Below, piece by piece: positions 1 to 7,476 of a stretch of 51,788 nucleotides of DNA. The stretch lies in contig NZ_BCRA01000034.1 in NCBI RefSeq assembly GCF_001552355.1, positions 1-51,788 on the forward strand, written 5' to 3'. Every line of letters begins with the position of its first letter. Position 1 is the first letter of the stretch. The position numbers and the translations under genes were made by a program. Origin of the DNA: Microbacterium resistens NBRC 103078. GTDB taxonomy: Bacteria > Actinomycetota > Actinomycetes > Actinomycetales > Microbacteriaceae. The notes under the pieces are model-generated. The model was not told the DNA's origin. It saw only the letters and a list, made by a program, of their open reading frames with translations, and did no database searches.

Positions 1-1
1 C

Positions 2-367
2 CCGTCGGCATACGGCGGGCCCGGGGCGCACGGCACGCCGCCCGCGTACGGGTACGCGGCGCCGTATGCTCCGCCCGCGCCGACCAGCGGGCTCGCCGTG
101 ACCTCGATGATCCTCGGCATCGCCGGCCTCGTGCTGATCTGGGTGGTCGTCCCGCTGCTCGCCTCAATCGCGGCCGTCATCACGGGACACATCGCCCTGG
201 GCCAGTGCAAGCGCAACCCGCAGCTGGGCGGACGGGGCATGGCGATCGCCGGGCTGATCCTGGGCTACATCGGGGTGGCGGGACTCATCGTGATCGTGGC
301 CCTGTCGATCATCAGCTTCCTCTTCTTCGGCGCGTTCTCGCTGTCGATGATCCCGCTCATGTCGTGA
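2..367 (+). CDS. DUF4190-type small membrane protein, 5' end cut by the window
   Basis: The reading frame is open from the first bases of the window, so the N-terminus is missing. The visible N-terminal part (about 32 residues before GTG 98) is rich in Pro, Tyr, Gly and Ala, a low-complexity cytoplasmic segment common in this family. It is followed by two hydrophobic segments: MILGIAGLVLIWVVVPLLAS-like, and a C-terminal one around GLILGYIGVAGLIVIVAL. Between them lies a conserved-looking loop with GHIALGQCKR and GRGMAIAGLILGY, which is the DUF4190 signature. Function is unknown for the family. A start at GTG 98 would discard the Pro/Tyr-rich segment, so a start outside the window is more likely. 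The family call is fairly firm; the role is not known. Confidence 0.75.
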   Translation, partial: PSAYGGPGAHGTPPAYGYAAPYAPPAPTSGLAVTSMILGIAGLVLIWVVVPLLASIAAVITGHIALGQCKRNPQLGGRGMAIAGLILGYIGVAGLIVIVALSIISFLFFGAFSLSMIPLMS

Positions 368-388
368 TCCGAGAGCGGTGCGGCGGCG

Positions 389-394
389 TAGGCT
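389..394 (+). promoter_or_regulatory. -10 box (TAGGCT) of the DUF3099 gene
   Basis: TAGGCT lies 9 nt upstream of GTG 404. No Shine-Dalgarno sequence is visible between the box and the start, so transcription would begin within about 0-3 nt of the start codon. No good -35 hexamer was seen. This is inferred from the same pattern at several other genes here. Confidence 0.5.
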
Positions 395-403
395 GGACTC
401 ACC

Positions 404-781
404 GTGAGAAAGTCCCGCACCGCCCCCTCGCTGACCTCCTTGCCGCGCGCGCCGCGCGATGAGGCCAAGGGGCGAGCCCGCCAGTACATCGTCACGATGT
501 CGATCCGCGTGGCCTGCCTGCTGCTCATGGTGGTCGTGACCCCGTACGGCTGGTACACCTGGCTCTTCGCGCTCGCCGCGATCGTGCTGCCCTACATCGC
601 CGTGGTGTTCGCCAATGCCGGGGACGATTCGACCGAGACCGTCATCGAGTCGCCCCAGCTCGGGATCACCGCCGCGCCGACCGAGCCCGCTCCCCCGGCT
701 TCGGACGAGGGCCGCCCCACGCTGAGGATCCAGGAGACCGGATCGACGCCGGCGGACCCCGATCCCGGAGCCGCCCGATGA
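404..781 (+). CDS. DUF3099 family membrane protein
   Basis: This 125-residue protein has a basic N-terminus (residues 1-30), two closely spaced hydrophobic segments (about 32-52 and 55-70, separated by the PYGWYTW turn) and a hydrophilic, Pro/Glu-rich C-terminal tail of about 50 residues. This is the standard layout of DUF3099 proteins of Actinobacteria. No enzymatic motif is present, and no function is established for the family. The GTG start is chosen because a TAGGCT -10 box sits just upstream and the ITSLPRAPRDEA-like N-terminus is typical. The gene overlaps the next one by 4 nt (ATGA), so translational coupling is likely. Confidence 0.75.
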   Translation: MRKSRTAPSLTSLPRAPRDEAKGRARQYIVTMSIRVACLLLMVVVTPYGWYTWLFALAAIVLPYIAVVFANAGDDSTETVIESPQLGITAAPTEPAPPASDEGRPTLRIQETGSTPADPDPGAAR

Positions 782-975
782 CGGACCCCGCCCCCGAGTG
801 CTCGCGCGCGGGGTGCCGCTCCGTCGCCACCCACCGCGTGCTCTGGCGCAATCCGCGCATCCACGCCCCGGATCGGCAGAAGGTGTGGACGGCCTGCGAC
901 GAACACGTCGCGTTCCTCAGCGACTACCTGCGTGCCCGGGACTTCCCGGTGGACGTGCGGAAGGGGTTCTCATGA
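778..975 (+). CDS. small conserved actinobacterial protein with Cys/His pairs
   Basis: This 65-residue protein begins with an ATG that overlaps the end of the DUF3099 gene. It contains a C-X4-C pair near the N-terminus (CSRAGC) and a later C-X2-H pair (ACDEH), plus the conserved block RVLWRNPRIHAPDRQKVW. The spacing could form a small metal site, but this is inference. Homologues in Microbacteriaceae databases are sometimes labelled 'acetone carboxylase', which the sequence does not support because that enzyme is far larger. It sits in a run of overlapping genes ending in SURF1, so co-expression is likely. Function unknown. Confidence 0.7.
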   Translation: MTDPAPECSRAGCRSVATHRVLWRNPRIHAPDRQKVWTACDEHVAFLSDYLRARDFPVDVRKGFS

Positions 976-1817
976 TGCGCCGTCGGCTCCTGCGATGGGC
1001 GGGGTACGTCGCCGTCGCCCTCGTCTTCGCCGTCGTCTGCGTCCTGCTCTCCCAGTGGCAGTTCGCGCGCAACGAAGGGCGAGAGACGCAGATCCGCCTC
1101 GTCGAGGAGAACTATGACGCCCCGGCGGTGCCCCTGGGTGACCTGCTGCCGGCCGGCGCCGCCCTCGACCCCGAGGACGAGTGGCGCCCGGTGCTCCTGC
1201 GCGGCGAGTACGTCCCCGAGGGTCAGCTCCTCGTCCGGAACCGTCCGCACGGCGGCACCAGCGCGTTCGAGGTGCTCGTGCCGTTCCGCACGGACGACGG
1301 CCGGACCCTCATCGTGAACCGCGGGTGGGTCGCCCCCGGCGAGGGCGAGGTTCCCGACGTCGTCCCCGCCGCCCCGACGGGCCCCGTCGAGGCCGTCGTG
1401 CGTCTGCGCCCGCAGGAGCCCCTGCCGCCCTCCGGCCGCGGCGCGCCGGAGGGGCAGGTCCCCAGCATCAACCTCGGCTTCGTCGCCGACCTCCTGGAGT
1501 CGGAGGGCCTTCAGGACCCGTCCGCCCCGGTCGACGCCGGCGCATACGGAGCGCTCGTGTCGGAGGACCCCGCACCGTCCGCACGACCGCACGGCTTCGA
1601 TGCGCCGTCCGAGGACCCGGGACCGCATCTGTCCTACGCGATCCAGTGGATCCTGTTCGCCCTCATGGGCTTCATCTTCATCGGGTACATCATCCGCACC
1701 GAGGTCGTGAAGCACCGCGAGGAGGCGGAGGGGCGGCCCGCCCGCGAGCCGCGCCGCCGACGCGATCGCGACATGCACGACGAGGACGAGCTCCTCGACG
1801 CGGCCGGCCACCGCTGA
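972..1817 (+). CDS. SURF1 family cytochrome oxidase assembly protein
   Basis: This 281-residue membrane protein has the SURF1 architecture: an N-terminal transmembrane helix (about 9-28) ending in SQWQFARN, a large extracytoplasmic domain with the LLVRNRP and VNRGWVAPGEG signatures, and a C-terminal transmembrane helix preceded by GPHLSYAIQWILFA. SURF1 proteins assist insertion of heme A into cytochrome c oxidase. The tail after the last helix is strongly basic then acidic and probably cytoplasmic. The start is ATG 972, which overlaps the stop of the preceding gene; the next codon is also ATG. The frame is open further upstream but that part shadows the neighbouring gene. It fits functionally with ctaA and ctaB elsewhere in this window. 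Confidence 0.88.
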   Translation: MMRRRLLRWAGYVAVALVFAVVCVLLSQWQFARNEGRETQIRLVEENYDAPAVPLGDLLPAGAALDPEDEWRPVLLRGEYVPEGQLLVRNRPHGGTSAFEVLVPFRTDDGRTLIVNRGWVAPGEGEVPDVVPAAPTGPVEAVVRLRPQEPLPPSGRGAPEGQVPSINLGFVADLLESEGLQDPSAPVDAGAYGALVSEDPAPSARPHGFDAPSEDPGPHLSYAIQWILFALMGFIFIGYIIRTEVVKHREEAEGRPAREPRRRRDRDMHDEDELLDAAGHR

Positions 1818-1833
1818 CCGTACCGACGGTGAA

Positions 1834-1861
1834 AGGGGCGGACCCGAGCGGCCACGCCCCT
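1834..1861. terminator. possible bidirectional terminator between SURF1 and the ABC-F gene
   Basis: AGGGGCG (1834-1840) pairs with CGCCCCT (1855-1861) over a 14-nt loop in the gap between two convergent genes. The right arm runs into the stop codon of the ABC-F gene. There is no clear T-tract, so this is a weak call. Confidence 0.35.
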
Positions 1862-3458
1862 AGGCGAGCTCGATGAGGTCCTGGTACTCGCGGCTCCAGA
1901 TGTCCTCCACGCCGTCCGGGAGGATGAGCACCCGCTCGGGGTTCAGGGACTCCACCGCACCGGGATCGTGGGAGACGAGGACGACGGCTCCCTCGTAGTG
2001 GGCCAGGGCGCCGAGGATCTCCTCGCGGGACGCGGGGTCGAGGTTGTTCGTGGGCTCGTCCAGCAGCAGCATGTTCGCCGAGGAGACGACGAGGGTCGCG
2101 AGGGACAGCCGCGTCTTCTCCCCTCCGGAGAGGACGCCCGCGGGCTTGTGGACGTCGTCTCCGGTGAAGAGGAACGACCCGAGCACCTTGCGCGCCTCGG
2201 TCTCCGTCAGGTCCGGCGCGGCCGACACCATGTTCTCCAGCACGGATCGCGACACGTCGAGGTTCTCGTGCTCCTGGGCGTAGTATCCGATCTTCAGGCC
2301 GTGCCCGGGCTCCAGCTGACCGGTGTCGGGCTGATCCACCCCGGCGAGGATCCGCAGCAGGGTGGTCTTTCCCGCACCGTTGAGCCCCAGGACGACCACC
2401 TTGGACCCGCGGTCGATCGCCAGGTCCACGTCGGTGAAGATCTCGAGCGACCCGTAGGACTTCGACAGCCCCGAGGCCTTCATCGGGGTCTTGCCGCAGG
2501 GCGCCGGCTTCGGGAACCGGAGCTTGGCCACGCGGTCCACCTGCCGGACCTCCTCCAGCCCGGACAGCAGCTTCTCGGCGCGGGCGACCATCTGGTGCGC
2601 CGCGGCGGCCTTCGACGCCTTGGCGCCGAACCTCGCCGCCTGCAGCTGCAACTGGGTCGCCTTCTTCTCGGCGTTGGCGCGCTCCTTCTTGCGCCGTTCC
2701 TCGTCGGCGACGCGCTGACGCAGGTAGTTCTTCCAATTCATGTTGTAGATGTCGATGACCTGGCGGTTCGCGTCGAGGTAGAACACGCGGTTGACGGTCT
2801 CGCCGACGAGCTCCACGTCGTGGCTGATCACGATCAGGCCGCCCTTGTAGCCCTTGAGGAACTCGCGCAGCCACACCACGCTGTCGGCGTCGAGGTGGTT
2901 GGTCGGCTCGTCGAGGATCATGGTGTCGGCGTCCGAGAACAGGATCCGTGCGAGCTCGATGCGCCGCCGCTGTCCGCCGGAGAGGGTCTTCAGCGGCTGG
3001 TCGAGGATGCGGTCCGGCAGAGAGAGGTTGTGTGCGATGGACGCGGCCTCCGCCTCCGCGGCGTAGCCGCCGAGGGACTCGAACCGCTCGGTGAGGTTCC
3101 CGAAGCGACGCATGGCCTTCTCCGCCACCGCCGGGTCGTCCGAGCCCATCAGCTCGGAGGCCTCACGGATGCCCAGGGTCAGCGATCCCAGCCCGCGGGC
3201 GTCCAGGATCCGGGTCCGCGCGAGCATCTCCGGGTCCCCGGAGCGCGGGTCCTGGGGCAGGTAGCCGATCTCGCCGCTGCGGTCCACCCGGCCGTCGGAC
3301 GGCAGCGTGTCCCCGGCGAGGACCTTCGTCAGCGTGGTCTTGCCGGCGCCGTTGCGGCCGACGAGGCCGATCTTGTCGCCGTCGGCGACGCGGAAGGAGA
3401 CGTTCTCCATGAGCAGGCGCGCTCCGACGCGGATCTCGAGGTCGTGCACGGCGAGCAC
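1860..3458 (-). CDS. ABC-F family ATPase (duplicated ATP-binding cassette)
   Basis: The 532-residue protein carries two complete ABC cassettes and no membrane segments, as in ABC-F proteins that act on ribosomes. Cassette 1 has Walker A GRNGAGKTT (34-42), signature LSGGQRRRIELARIL and Walker B MILDEPTNHLD. Cassette 2 has GLNGAGKTT, LSGGEKTRLSLATLV and MLLLDEPTNNLD. The linker between them is long, basic and helical (RQRVADEERRKKERANAEKK), as expected for the domain that reaches into the ribosome. The start is placed at GTG 3458, giving LAVHDLEIRVG at the N-terminus; the frame stays open upstream but that part has no family similarity. A TATACT hexamer (3509-3514) could be its -10 box. Whether it is a translation factor or a resistance protein cannot be told from sequence alone. 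Confidence 0.88.
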   Translation of the reverse strand: MLAVHDLEIRVGARLLMENVSFRVADGDKIGLVGRNGAGKTTLTKVLAGDTLPSDGRVDRSGEIGYLPQDPRSGDPEMLARTRILDARGLGSLTLGIREASELMGSDDPAVAEKAMRRFGNLTERFESLGGYAAEAEAASIAHNLSLPDRILDQPLKTLSGGQRRRIELARILFSDADTMILDEPTNHLDADSVVWLREFLKGYKGGLIVISHDVELVGETVNRVFYLDANRQVIDIYNMNWKNYLRQRVADEERRKKERANAEKKATQLQLQAARFGAKASKAAAAHQMVARAEKLLSGLEEVRQVDRVAKLRFPKPAPCGKTPMKASGLSKSYGSLEIFTDVDLAIDRGSKVVVLGLNGAGKTTLLRILAGVDQPDTGQLEPGHGLKIGYYAQEHENLDVSRSVLENMVSAAPDLTETEARKVLGSFLFTGDDVHKPAGVLSGGEKTRLSLATLVVSSANMLLLDEPTNNLDPASREEILGALAHYEGAVVLVSHDPGAVESLNPERVLILPDGVEDIWSREYQDLIELA

Positions 3459-3550
3459 AGCAGACGTCCGTTCTGGAAGAGGGTGAGCGGCCGGATGGCC
3501 AGCCTCCCAGTATAGGGCGCCGCGCCGTGCGGACGCCGACCGGTCCGCGG

Positions 3551-4147
3551 TCAGGGGGCGAGGCCGCGCGCCGTCAGCGCCTCCCCCACCGCGTCCGCAT
3601 GCCGCAGGGTCCGCACCAGGATCGGCACCGCACCGCGCGGACCCATCCGCACGCCCCGCGCCCGGTGGGCGTCGCGCGTCTGCTGGACGAATCCGGACAC
3701 CACCGGCACCGTCGCGATCGTCAGGGCGAGAACCAGGGCGGCCGCATCGGGGTCGACGCCCATGGCCCGGAGCGGCGTCAGCACGCTGCGCAGCACCTCG
3801 GTCACGGCCGCCATCGTCGTGGTCGCCGTGACCAGCTCCGCAAGGAGCATGAGCGCGACCACTCGGCCGGTGCTGACGGCGGCCGCCTCCCAGGAGACGA
3901 GCAGACCGAGCGCGCCGCCGAGCACCACGACGATCCAGCGCAGCCGCCACCACGCCGCGCCCAGCGCCGACAGCGGAAGCCGGGCGAGCGGGTACAGCAG
4001 CGAGACGAGCACGAGGACGCCGCCGACGCCGACGGCGCTCAGCGGGACGAGAGCGAGCAGGAGCGCCGCGCCGGCGAGCAGCGCGATCTTGGCCCCGGCG
4101 GGCGTCCGGTGCACGATGCTCCGCCCCGGGCGATAGAGCTGTCTCAC
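3551..4147 (-). CDS. bioN: energy-coupling factor transporter transmembrane protein (BioN/EcfT-like)
   Basis: This 198-residue protein has several hydrophobic segments and a C-terminal cytoplasmic region with two Ala-Arg-Gly motifs (RARG in AHRARGVRMG, and TARG near the end). These are the coupling-helix motifs by which EcfT/BioN proteins contact the ATPase. It would form the biotin ECF transporter with the BioM ATPase and BioY substrate-binding protein encoded just upstream. The start is GTG 4147, preceded by a GGAGG ribosome-binding site 7-8 nt away; the frame extends upstream into bioM but lacks a signal there. It is the last gene of the bioY-bioM-bioN operon. Confidence 0.87.
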   Translation of the reverse strand: MRQLYRPGRSIVHRTPAGAKIALLAGAALLLALVPLSAVGVGGVLVLVSLLYPLARLPLSALGAAWWRLRWIVVVLGGALGLLVSWEAAAVSTGRVVALMLLAELVTATTTMAAVTEVLRSVLTPLRAMGVDPDAAALVLALTIATVPVVSGFVQQTRDAHRARGVRMGPRGAVPILVRTLRHADAVGEALTARGLAP

Positions 4148-4172
4148 GGGCGGTCCCTCCTCTCGCCGGTGC

Positions 4173-4850
4173 TCATGCGCACTGGGCGACGTAGGCGGAC
4201 ACGACGGCATCCGGCGACCCGACGGCGACGACCCGCCCGTCCTCGAAGAGGACCGCCTCGTCGCACCGGAGCGCCAGGTCCAGGTCGTGCGTGACCAGCA
4301 CCAGGGGCTGGCGCAGCCCGAGGAGCAGCTCGGCGATCCGACGGGTGTTGCGCAGATCGAGACGCGTCGTGGGCTCGTCGGCGACGACGAGGTCCGGCTC
4401 CGTCGCGAGCACCGCCGCCAGCGCGAGCAGCTGCTTCTCGCCGCCCGACAGCTCGGCCGCCGGGGCGTCGGCCAGGCCCCCGAGGCCGTAGCGGTCGAGA
4501 ACGGCGCCGACGCGGGGATCGGCGGCCCCTCGCCGTCCGGCGCGCAGGGACAAGGCGACGTCCTCCGCGGGCGTGGGCATGAGGATCTGCGCCTCCGGAT
4601 CGGCGAAGACGAATCCCACCCGACGCCGGACCTCCCGCGCGTCGCGGACGGGATCGAGCCCTCCGACGCGCACCGACCCGGTCGTGGCGTGCTGCAGACC
4701 GTTCAGCAGGCGGGCGAACGTCGACTTGCCCGATCCGTTCGCGCCGAGGACGGCGGTGCGCGGTGCGGTCACGCGGAGACTCACGTCCTGGAGGATCCAC
4801 CGGCCGTCCGCGCGGACCCCGACCCCGTCGAGCCGGATGTCAGCCGACAT
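4173..4850 (-). CDS. bioM: biotin ECF transporter ATP-binding protein
   Basis: This 225-residue single ABC cassette has Walker A GANGSGKST (36-44), Q-loop region FVFADPEAQI, signature LSGGEKQLLALAAVL, Walker B DLVVADEPTTRLD and H-loop LVTHD. The Q-loop style FADPEAQ and the short length match the ATPases of ECF vitamin transporters. Position between bioY and bioN makes it BioM. The ATG at 4850 lies inside the end of bioY (11-nt overlap), which implies translational coupling. A longer N-terminal extension is possible in the open frame but shadows bioY. Confidence 0.88.
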   Translation of the reverse strand: MSADIRLDGVGVRADGRWILQDVSLRVTAPRTAVLGANGSGKSTFARLLNGLQHATTGSVRVGGLDPVRDAREVRRRVGFVFADPEAQILMPTPAEDVALSLRAGRRGAADPRVGAVLDRYGLGGLADAPAAELSGGEKQLLALAAVLATEPDLVVADEPTTRLDLRNTRRIAELLLGLRQPLVLVTHDLDLALRCDEAVLFEDGRVVAVGSPDAVVSAYVAQCA

Positions 4851-5427
4851 GGGCGGGCGCGTCCGGGCGCCTCGGCGAGGGAGCGAAGGCACGGGGGTAC
4901 GCCCGGCGGAGCGCGAGCGCGAGCGCCGTCGCGGCCACCGCCTTCAGCAGATCGCCCGGGAGGAAGGCCAGCGACGCCAGCGCCGTCGCCCCGAGCGGCA
5001 CCCCCGTGACCAGGGCCTGGACGGGGATCCCGAACAGATACACCACCCCGACGCCGCCGACGAGCGTCGCGAGGGCCGTCCGCCAGACGCTCCGCCGCCC
5101 CGTTCCGGCGATGAGGCCGATCGCGACCACGCCCGCGACCCACCCGAGCAGGTATCCGGCGCTCGGGCCGACGAACACGCCGAGTCCCCCTCGTCCTCCG
5201 GCCAGCACCGGGAGGCCGACCGCAGCCAGGGCGAGGACGGTCAGCACCGCCAACGGTGCGACCCGCGGACCGAGCACCAGCCCGGCGAGCATGACGCCGA
5301 GCGTCTGTCCCGTTATCGGCACGCCTGCCGGCAGTGGCACGATGACCAAGCCGAGCGCGACGATCAGAGCGGCGAACACCGCGATGCGTGCGGCCTCGGC
5401 CCCCAGCGGACGGGTGGGTGAGGTCAT
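4840..5427 (-). CDS. bioY: biotin transporter substrate-binding protein BioY
   Basis: This 195-residue polytopic membrane protein has the BioY signatures: PLPAGVPITGQTLGVMLAGL, LGPRVAPLAVLTVLALAAVGLPVLAGGRGGLGVFVGPSAGYLLGW-like block and LPGDLLKA near the C-terminus. BioY is the biotin-binding S-component and works here with BioM and BioN. ATG 5427 follows an AGGAGG site (CGAGGAGGAATCATG) with good spacing, which fixes the start. It is the first gene of the operon and is divergent from a TetR regulator across two BioQ-type boxes, so biotin-dependent repression is the likely control. Confidence 0.92.
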   Translation of the reverse strand: MTSPTRPLGAEAARIAVFAALIVALGLVIVPLPAGVPITGQTLGVMLAGLVLGPRVAPLAVLTVLALAAVGLPVLAGGRGGLGVFVGPSAGYLLGWVAGVVAIGLIAGTGRRSVWRTALATLVGGVGVVYLFGIPVQALVTGVPLGATALASLAFLPGDLLKAVAATALALALRRAYPRAFAPSPRRPDAPAHVG

Positions 5428-5470
5428 GATTCCTCCTCGACTCGGATGCGGATCGCGAGACGCGATCTCC

Positions 5471-5498
5471 TGAACAGCGTTCACTAGAACGCTGTTCA
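5471..5498. promoter_or_regulatory. two BioQ-type operator boxes between bioY and bioQ
   Basis: The box TGAACAGCGTTCA at 5471-5483 is a 13-nt palindrome (odd centre). A second copy in opposite orientation, AGAACGCTGTTCA, lies at 5486-5498 with one mismatch in symmetry. Taken together they form a perfect 12-bp inverted repeat around ACTA. The known Corynebacterium BioQ consensus is TGAAC-N3-GTTAC, so the match is close. The AGTATA/TATACT region at 5498-5503 touches the right box and could be the -10 region for both directions, so a bound repressor would block both genes. Confidence 0.85.
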
Positions 5499-5499
5499 G

Positions 5500-5505
5500 T
5501 ATAGT
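5500..5505 (+). promoter_or_regulatory. -10 box (TATAGT) of the bioQ-like gene
   Basis: TATAGT lies 7 nt upstream of ATG 5513, so transcription should start at or next to the start codon, giving a leaderless mRNA. The box abuts the operator at 5486-5498, which predicts autoregulation. Confidence 0.6.
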
Positions 5506-5512
5506 GAGGGGC

Positions 5513-6121
5513 ATGACCCCTCCCTCCCCCGGGCGGCACGACCGGGAGCGCATCGTCTCGGTCGCCGTCGACCTCCTCGACCGGGTGGGACTCCCCGACC
5601 TCACCATGCGGAGACTCGCCGGAGAGCTGGACGTTCAGGCCAGCGCGCTGTACTGGCACTTCTCCAGCAAGCAGGACCTGCTCGCTGCGGTGGCGGACCG
5701 CATCCTCGAACGGCCGCTTCCGCCGTCGCCTCCGGGCGCAGGGCCCGACGACCGGCTCCTCACGGTCGCCCGGGGCATCCGTGACGCGCTGCTCGCCTGT
5801 CGCGACGGCGCCGAGGTCGTCCTCAGCACGGCGGCGATGCGACGGGGAGCCTCCCGCGCGCACGACGCCATCGTCGACGCCCTCCCGGGGGTCGACGCCC
5901 GAAACGCTCCGGCCGCGACGGCGATCCTGCAGTTCATCCTCGGGCACACCAATCTCGTGCAGCAGCGCATGCACGCCGAGAGCCACGGTGCGGCGGCGGA
6001 GCACGACGGCGCCGCCGCCGACGCCGTCGTCTTCGACCTCGGGATCCGGATGCTCGGCGCGGGCCTCCGAGGCGAGGCGGCTTCGGCGGTCAGTCCCGCA
6101 ACGGCGGATTCCCGAGCCTGA
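5513..6121 (+). CDS. bioQ: TetR-family regulator, probable biotin regulator BioQ
   Basis: This 202-residue protein has an N-terminal TetR helix-turn-helix (residues about 8-55): RERIVSVAVDLLDRVGLPDLTMRRLAGELDVQASALYWHFSSKQDLL. The remainder is a helical ligand-binding domain (TetR_C-like). It is divergent from bioYMN, and the intergenic region holds two boxes closely matching the BioQ operator of Corynebacterium and Mycobacterium. In those genera BioQ senses biotin sufficiency indirectly and represses biotin synthesis and uptake. Start ATG 5513 is chosen over the in-frame GTG 5504 because of the TATAGT box 7 nt upstream. Its 3' end overlaps the convergent MFS gene by 32 nt. The family call is firm; the BioQ name rests on context and operator. 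Confidence 0.85.
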   Translation: MTPPSPGRHDRERIVSVAVDLLDRVGLPDLTMRRLAGELDVQASALYWHFSSKQDLLAAVADRILERPLPPSPPGAGPDDRLLTVARGIRDALLACRDGAEVVLSTAAMRRGASRAHDAIVDALPGVDARNAPAATAILQFILGHTNLVQQRMHAESHGAAAEHDGAAADAVVFDLGIRMLGAGLRGEAASAVSPATADSRA

Positions 6122-7463
6122 GCCCGGGGAGGAGCGCGATCAGGAGCATCGCGATCGACAGCAGGAACACGGCCGAGAACGCGGCAGCGCCGGCCGCGGC
6201 AGCCCCGAACAGCAGGCCGGCGACCGCCAACGCCACCGCCGATCCCGTCGAGTCGGCGATGGACAGCGCCGAGGAGTGGAAGCCCTCGTTCCCTCGGGTG
6301 GAGTACGCGAGCATGAGCACGTTGAGGCGCGGATAGACCAGGCCCATGCCTCCGCCGGCGAAGGTCCAGCCCACGACGATGAGCCACGGCGGCAGCGGTA
6401 CGCTCACCGTCGCGAGAACGATGAGGACGCCCGCAAGCACGGCGGCGAGGCTGATCACCGCGATGCGCGTGCTGCCCAGCCGATCCCCGATCCGCCCCTG
6501 GAGCCAGGACGCCCCCGACCACGCGAGCGCCGCCCCGGTGAGCGCGAGCCCGGCCAGGGTCGGTGGGAACGCGAAGCGGTCCATCAGGGCGTACGGGATG
6601 TAGGCCTCCGCGGCGAAGAACGCCCCGGCGACGAGCCCGCGCATGAGGATCACGCTGGGGAGTCCCTTCCCGGCTCGCAGGGTCCCCCGCGGCAGGAGGG
6701 GAAGGATCGCGACCCCGATCACGGCGACGGCGAGGACGGCCCCGGGCCAGCGCCACTGCGGCGGCGCGTCCACGGCCAGCCCGACCGCGACGGCGGCGAC
6801 CGCGACGACGACCGCGAGCATCAGCCGGGACCCGATCCCTCGGGTGCCCTCCGCCTCCCCCTGCCCGAGGTCCACGCCGTGCAGGCGGAGCGCCACCAGG
6901 AGCAGCGCCAGCAGCGCGAGGACCGCGACGCCGAGGAACATCCAGCGCCAGTGCAGGTACTCGGTCACCGCGCCCGCCAGGAAGGGACCGATCATGGAGG
7001 GGACCACCCACGCGGCGGCGAAGGCGCCGAAGATCGCCCCGTGCAGTCTCGACGGGTACAGCCGCGCGACCACCACGTACAGCGCCACGGTCTGGCCTCC
7101 GGCGCCGAGCCCCTGCACGAGGCGGCCGATCAGGAACACCGTCATGTCCGTCGCGGATCCGGCGATCACGAGCCCGACGACGAACAGCGCGGTCGCCGTG
7201 TACACCGGGAGCCGGGGACCGGCGCGATCGCACCAGGCGCCCGTGGCGACCATGCCGATCACCCCGGTCGCGAGCGTCCCGGCGAACGCGACGGCGTAGA
7301 GCGACTCGCCGTGCAGCTCGGCGCTCACCACCGGCATCACCGTCGTGACCGCGAGCGCCTCGATCGCGGCGAGGAAGATCAGTGCGACGGCCCCGAGCGT
7401 GACGCCGGCGTATCGCGCGCTCCAGATCGAGTCCGCGCGGGGCGCGGCCTCGGCCGCCGTCAC
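6090..7463 (-). CDS. MFS transporter, DHA2-like 14-helix drug/proton antiporter type
   Basis: The 457-residue protein has about 14 hydrophobic segments. It carries MFS features: an acidic residue in helix 1 (AAIEALAVTTVMPVV), the loop 2-3 motif as GAWCDRAGPRLP, and the GRLVQGLGAGG motif of helix 4. Fourteen helices and these motifs point to the DHA2 exporter group; the substrate cannot be predicted. The GTG start at 7463 has a GAGGG site 5 nt upstream and lies 13 nt after the stop of the patB-like gene, so the two are probably co-transcribed. Its end overlaps the convergent regulator gene. Confidence 0.8.
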   Translation of the reverse strand: MTAAEAAPRADSIWSARYAGVTLGAVALIFLAAIEALAVTTVMPVVSAELHGESLYAVAFAGTLATGVIGMVATGAWCDRAGPRLPVYTATALFVVGLVIAGSATDMTVFLIGRLVQGLGAGGQTVALYVVVARLYPSRLHGAIFGAFAAAWVVPSMIGPFLAGAVTEYLHWRWMFLGVAVLALLALLLVALRLHGVDLGQGEAEGTRGIGSRLMLAVVVAVAAVAVGLAVDAPPQWRWPGAVLAVAVIGVAILPLLPRGTLRAGKGLPSVILMRGLVAGAFFAAEAYIPYALMDRFAFPPTLAGLALTGAALAWSGASWLQGRIGDRLGSTRIAVISLAAVLAGVLIVLATVSVPLPPWLIVVGWTFAGGGMGLVYPRLNVLMLAYSTRGNEGFHSSALSIADSTGSAVALAVAGLLFGAAAAGAAAFSAVFLLSIAMLLIALLPGLRLGNPPLRD

Positions 7464-7476
7464 GACGCCCTCGTGC

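Noticed and set aside
1860..3458. ABC-F protein as an antibiotic resistance determinant
   Set aside because: The sequence shows a standard ABC-F layout with no feature that separates resistance proteins from housekeeping translation factors.
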